Below, one piece after another: positions 33,034-35,638 of a stretch of 35,638 bases of DNA. The notes beneath the pieces were generated by a model that worked only from the letters and a program-made list of their open reading frames with translations, was not told where the DNA came from and did not search any database. Within the stretch, counting starts at the first letter, position 1; each line of letters opens with the position of its first letter. Origin of the DNA: an uncultured Acidimicrobiales bacterium (GTDB lineage: Bacteria > Actinomycetota > Acidimicrobiia > Acidimicrobiales > SZUA-35); assembly GCA_937922045.1 (NCBI GenBank), contig CAKZXA010000067.1:1-35638 (forward strand), in the 5' to 3' direction. A program made the position numbers and the translations under genes.

Positions 33034-33914
33034 AGCGTGAGGGCGTGCTCGGCGAGGAAGTCGAGTTCGGTGTCCCAGCCGTCGGTTAGCGTCAGCGGCC
33101 GCACGACGAACTTTGACATGCCAGCGTCGATGTGTCGCTGGAGGAGATCGCGCAGCTCGACCGGTCCGACGGGAACGATGTCGGCCCGTTTCGTCCCTGG
33201 CTCGGTTCGCCGAAGCAGAGCGCTGGCTACGGCATCGTCCACCTCATCTCGGGCATAGGGAATACTGATCCCAAAATGGTCGTCGTCGATGGTTCGACCA
33301 GCCTCGCGAGCGATCTCGGTAATCGTGGTGCGGTTGGCTTCGGCCTGGGCTGGCGTGGCTCGTGAGCCGAGCCAACCATCGCTGTGAGTGCCGGCCGAGC
33401 GCAGCCCCTTTGGCCCGTTGCCGCCGAGCCAGATTTCTAGGGGATCCTGCAGCGGGCTCGGGCCGACGGTGACACCTTCATAGCTGAACCCGTCGATCTC
33501 AGAGGTGACCGGATCCCCCGCCCACCACGTGCGGCACAGCTCGATGACCCGTTCGATATGGGCGATACGGTCGACCCCGGCCGAGCCAAGAGCCGCACGT
33601 TCCATCTTCGATCCGATGCCGGGCATAAAGGCGATGAGTAATCGTCCGCCGCAAAGACGGTCGAGGTGGGCCAGCTCTTTGGCCAGATGAAGCGGATTCC
33701 GACCGGGAACAACAACGTTGGTCCCGAGCTTCAGCCTCTTCGTGTGAGCTGAGGCCAACGCCAGGGCCAGCATCGGCTCGATCGCCGGGGTTAACGGAGT
33801 ATCCGACAACCAGAGGGTGTCGAAACTGCGCTTCTCAAGACCCTCGACCAGTTCGATCACATCGTCTCGGTCGGCGGGAACGTTTGAGGTGGCGACGGCT
33901 ATGCGGATTTTCAT
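33024..33914 (-). CDS. LLM-class F420-dependent oxidoreductase
   Basis: A 296-residue luciferase-like monooxygenase-fold protein of the F420-dependent class. It begins MKIRIAVATSNVPADRDDV, followed by the SFDTLWLSDTPLTPAIEPM region, LKLGTNVVVPGRNPLHLAKELAHLDRLCGGRL (the family barrel signature), and PSPLQDPLEIWLGGNGPKGLRSAG (a phosphate-binding region). It probably reduces or oxidises an unknown small substrate using coenzyme F420. The start is ATG at 33914 with GGAG at 5 nt spacing; an upstream in-frame ATG (33950) lies in the gap after the preceding gene. Downstream of two coupled unknown genes on the same strand, 32 nt apart, but with its own ribosome site. Its 3' end runs into tandem repeats. 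Confidence 0.9.
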   Translation of the reverse strand: MKIRIAVATSNVPADRDDVIELVEGLEKRSFDTLWLSDTPLTPAIEPMLALALASAHTKRLKLGTNVVVPGRNPLHLAKELAHLDRLCGGRLLIAFMPGIGSKMERAALGSAGVDRIAHIERVIELCRTWWAGDPVTSEIDGFSYEGVTVGPSPLQDPLEIWLGGNGPKGLRSAGTHSDGWLGSRATPAQAEANRTTITEIAREAGRTIDDDHFGISIPYARDEVDDAVASALLRRTEPGTKRADIVPVGPVELRDLLQRHIDAGMSKFVVRPLTLTDGWDTELDFLAEHALTLQN

Positions 33915-33946
33915 TTCAGCTCCGAACGGTTTCGTTGAAGCAAGTG

Positions 33947-34600
33947 TCAATCAGATGCCAACGCCGATGCAAGGTACGAGGAGATATCGGGGGTGGGCAG
34001 TGGTGACAGTGACCGAGTTTCATGCCACTGGTCGGCTTGGCGATTCCAGGAAGCGGCCCGCAGCGTACCATCGGCGGCCATTTCGTTAGCCCACTGTATG
34101 CAGTCGTCGATCGTGGCGAAGCGGTACTCGACGAACCCGAAGCCGGGGGCCGCGGAGTCGGTGGTGGCGATGGCGACGAGGACGACACCGTGCGGGCCAA
34201 CCCGGAGCGTGACGCTGGCCTGGGTGGCCGGTGACCGCAGGAGAACAAGCCGGGAGCTGCGGGCCCGGGCGGTAGCGATGGCGGCGTAGACCCCGGTGGG
34301 TGGGCTCGGGTTTTCGCCGGTAGCGGTGACCGGCGGGTGGCCGCTGTGGTGGAGGTCGATGTAGCGCTCGGCCACGGCAGCCACCACGGCGAGCTGGTCG
34401 TCGGTCAGTGAAGAAATGCGGGGAAACTCATCGAACGGGGTCTCGGGTAGATCGGGTTCGTCGCAGCCGAGAATGTTGACGTCGTTGAACGCGCCACACA
34501 TCTCGGGCCCGCTTCCCCCGGCGCTGGTCGGTGCCAGCGCTCGTTCGAGCTCGGCCCAGTTCAGTTCAAGCGTTGACTCGTCGAGGTAGTCGAGGATCAT
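33947..34600 (-). CDS. Hypothetical protein, coupled to the upstream unknown gene
   Basis: A 217-residue protein of unknown function. It starts MILDYLDESTLELNWAELE and carries three Cys-containing or Pro-rich segments (MCGAFNDVNILGCDEPDLPE). It then has a helix with VAAVAERYIDLHHSGHPPV, a predicted alpha/beta segment (ASVTLRVGPHGVVLVAIATTD) and a WANEMAADGTLRAASWNRQ region. No signal peptide or membrane helix is apparent. The ATG at 34600 overlaps the stop codon of the upstream gene (ATGA), so the two are translated together and probably work together. An upstream in-frame ATG at 34705 would overlap the other gene and is not preferred. No family recognised. Confidence 0.7.
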   Translation of the reverse strand: MILDYLDESTLELNWAELERALAPTSAGGSGPEMCGAFNDVNILGCDEPDLPETPFDEFPRISSLTDDQLAVVAAVAERYIDLHHSGHPPVTATGENPSPPTGVYAAIATARARSSRLVLLRSPATQASVTLRVGPHGVVLVAIATTDSAAPGFGFVEYRFATIDDCIQWANEMAADGTLRAASWNRQADQWHETRSLSPLPTPDISSYLASALASD

Positions 34601-35638
34601 GGCGCAGTGGCCCTTTCTGGGGATGTTGAGGGGGACGTCGAAGCGAGGAAGTCGGTGAGGTAGTTCGAGAGTGGATCGAAACCGGTGGTGCGAAGCCGAA
34701 CCCATGTCCCGCCGTCGTCGTCGACAGGGATCAGTTCTGAAAGCCAGAGCGCATCGGGCGTTTCGTAGAGAGCGAGTTCCCGTTCGGTTGTCGTTCCGTC
34801 GGCGTGTTGTTCCTGAACATAGAGTTGCGTGGTCTGTGCCGCGCCTGCTTGGAGCTGGTCGAGAAAGGCCAGAGTCGCTGGCTCGTCCTCGGGATCCTTG
34901 AGGAGCTCCTCGTGCACGTCGGGTCGGGCGCCCGCCTGTTTAGCCAACCATTGGCCCGCCGCGATTCGATCACAAAAGGTCATGTCGTGGTAGCCCATGA
35001 TGCCGATGGTTTCCATGAGGAACCAGTCGGGGAAGAATTGGTAAAGCACGGTTCGGAACGCTGGCGTGTTCTGAATCGAAGCGTCGACAATGGCCACGAG
35101 GTCGACGTTGGAGCGGGCCTGGATGACCACCTCGACCGGGTCGGCGGTGGCGGCGATCTTGTCGCCATCGAAGAGTATGAGCTCTTCGGCCGCCAGGTTG
35201 CGCCGGGCCTCAGCTACCGCCACGGCTTGCTGCTCGGCGTCGAGCGACGACAACCACGGCATGGTTTCCGCGTCGATCTCGCCAGACCAGGCCGCTACCT
35301 CTTCATCGCTGTAGCGGCCAGCTTCGATGACCTGGCCTCGTTGAAGGCAAGCTTGCAGCTCGGCGAAGGCATCGCCCGCCCCTGGCTTTGTGAGCTGCTC
35401 GGCCAGGTCGACAATGTCGAGGTTGAGGCTGAGATCGATTGTGGGTTGTGGGTTGTTGTTTGTCATTGGTCGGAGCCTGAGTTTGTTGATTGTTGTGACG
35501 TTTGGTGCTGTGAGGTTAGGGGGTGTTTGTTGGTTGCCGGGGGTGGTGGTGTGGAAGGTGTTGTTGCCGGTGATGGTGGTGGGGTTTGGGTGGTTGGTGA
35601 GCATCTGGTCGAAGGCGTTTTGGAAGTTGGTGGGGTTG
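34597..35638 (-). CDS. Hypothetical protein, reading frame open to the window edge
   Basis: An unknown protein. From the ATG at 35466 it has 289 residues: a polar N-terminus (MTNNNPQPTIDLSLNLDIV), a helical domain (LDAEQQAVAVAEARRNLAAEEL, then VDLVAIVDASIQNTPAFRTV), an aromatic segment (FFPDWFLMETIGIMGYHDMTF) and an alpha/beta C-terminus with TQLYVQEQHADG. The same frame is open without a stop to the window edge through a strongly C/A-rich region with C-rich third positions, encoding Asn/Thr/Pro-rich sequence (NPTTITGNNTFHTTTPGN). So the true start may lie beyond the window and the gene may be longer. Alternatively a different frame ends at TGA overlapping the 35466 ATG. Coupled by ATGA to the gene downstream. 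No family recognised. Confidence 0.6.
   Translation of the reverse strand, partial: NPTNFQNAFDQMLTNHPNPTTITGNNTFHTTTPGNQQTPPNLTAPNVTTINKLRLRPMTNNNPQPTIDLSLNLDIVDLAEQLTKPGAGDAFAELQACLQRGQVIEAGRYSDEEVAAWSGEIDAETMPWLSSLDAEQQAVAVAEARRNLAAEELILFDGDKIAATADPVEVVIQARSNVDLVAIVDASIQNTPAFRTVLYQFFPDWFLMETIGIMGYHDMTFCDRIAAGQWLAKQAGARPDVHEELLKDPEDEPATLAFLDQLQAGAAQTTQLYVQEQHADGTTTERELALYETPDALWLSELIPVDDDGGTWVRLRTTGFDPLSNYLTDFLASTSPSTSPERATAP

Overview
The window looks like a chromosomal segment of a GC-rich actinobacterium. The mix of F420-type oxidoreductases (LLM and PPOX families), a PaaX regulator, a CIRCE-controlled groESL operon, a Flp pilin and, above all, many genes without a Shine-Dalgarno that start 6-8 nt after a TANNNT hexamer (leaderless mRNAs) fits Actinobacteria. 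I would guess the Acidimicrobiia (Ilumatobacter-like), but the lineage is inference. No rRNA, tRNA, IS element, prophage or CRISPR array was recognised.

Layout. 1-332: a Flp/Tad prepilin and a strong hairpin terminator. 333-5418 (minus): a giant membrane-anchored double PQQ-like beta-propeller, a Gfo/Idh/MocA oxidoreductase and a TetR regulator. TetR is divergent from an RNase Z-like metallo-hydrolase across a TTGACA-N14-TGTCAA palindrome. 6350-8535: a PPOX-family flavin/F420 protein, a G-rich 13-bp tandem repeat, an unknown helical protein and a zinc-type alcohol dehydrogenase pseudogene carrying three internal deletions. 8665-10278: HtpX protease and a GNAT. 10275-15842 (minus): a CoA ligase (2-aminobenzoate/benzoate type), an alpha/beta hydrolase and a PaaX regulator in one coupled unit, followed by an AceE-like thiamine-diphosphate E1 enzyme. 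15943-20427: a DUF389 membrane protein divergent from a leaderless 24-codon ORF plus a Thr-rich anchored protein, then an MFS exporter and an SDR. 20657-23920 (minus): an HSL-type esterase, a double-GNAT fusion and a HEAT/LRV-like repeat protein next to an AT-richer gap.

24166-28976: a GluR0-type glutamate-receptor-like K+ channel whose frame is broken at a slippery heptamer (A AAC CCT), then a fully coupled ABC exporter / DesK-like kinase / NarL-LuxR response regulator operon. 29035-31443: a small unknown protein, then groEL-groES (minus) under a perfect CIRCE operator. 31526-35638: a conserved hypothetical divergent from an NAD-dependent epimerase, an LLM F420 oxidoreductase, and two coupled unknown genes, the second of which stays open to the window edge through a strikingly C/A-rich stretch.

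The items most worth following are the possible programmed -1 frameshift in the GluR0-like channel, the leaderless promoter grammar shared by about 13 genes, the leaderless short ORF at 17588-17662, and the freshly decaying dehydrogenase pseudogene. I see no unmistakable new defence or mobile system.
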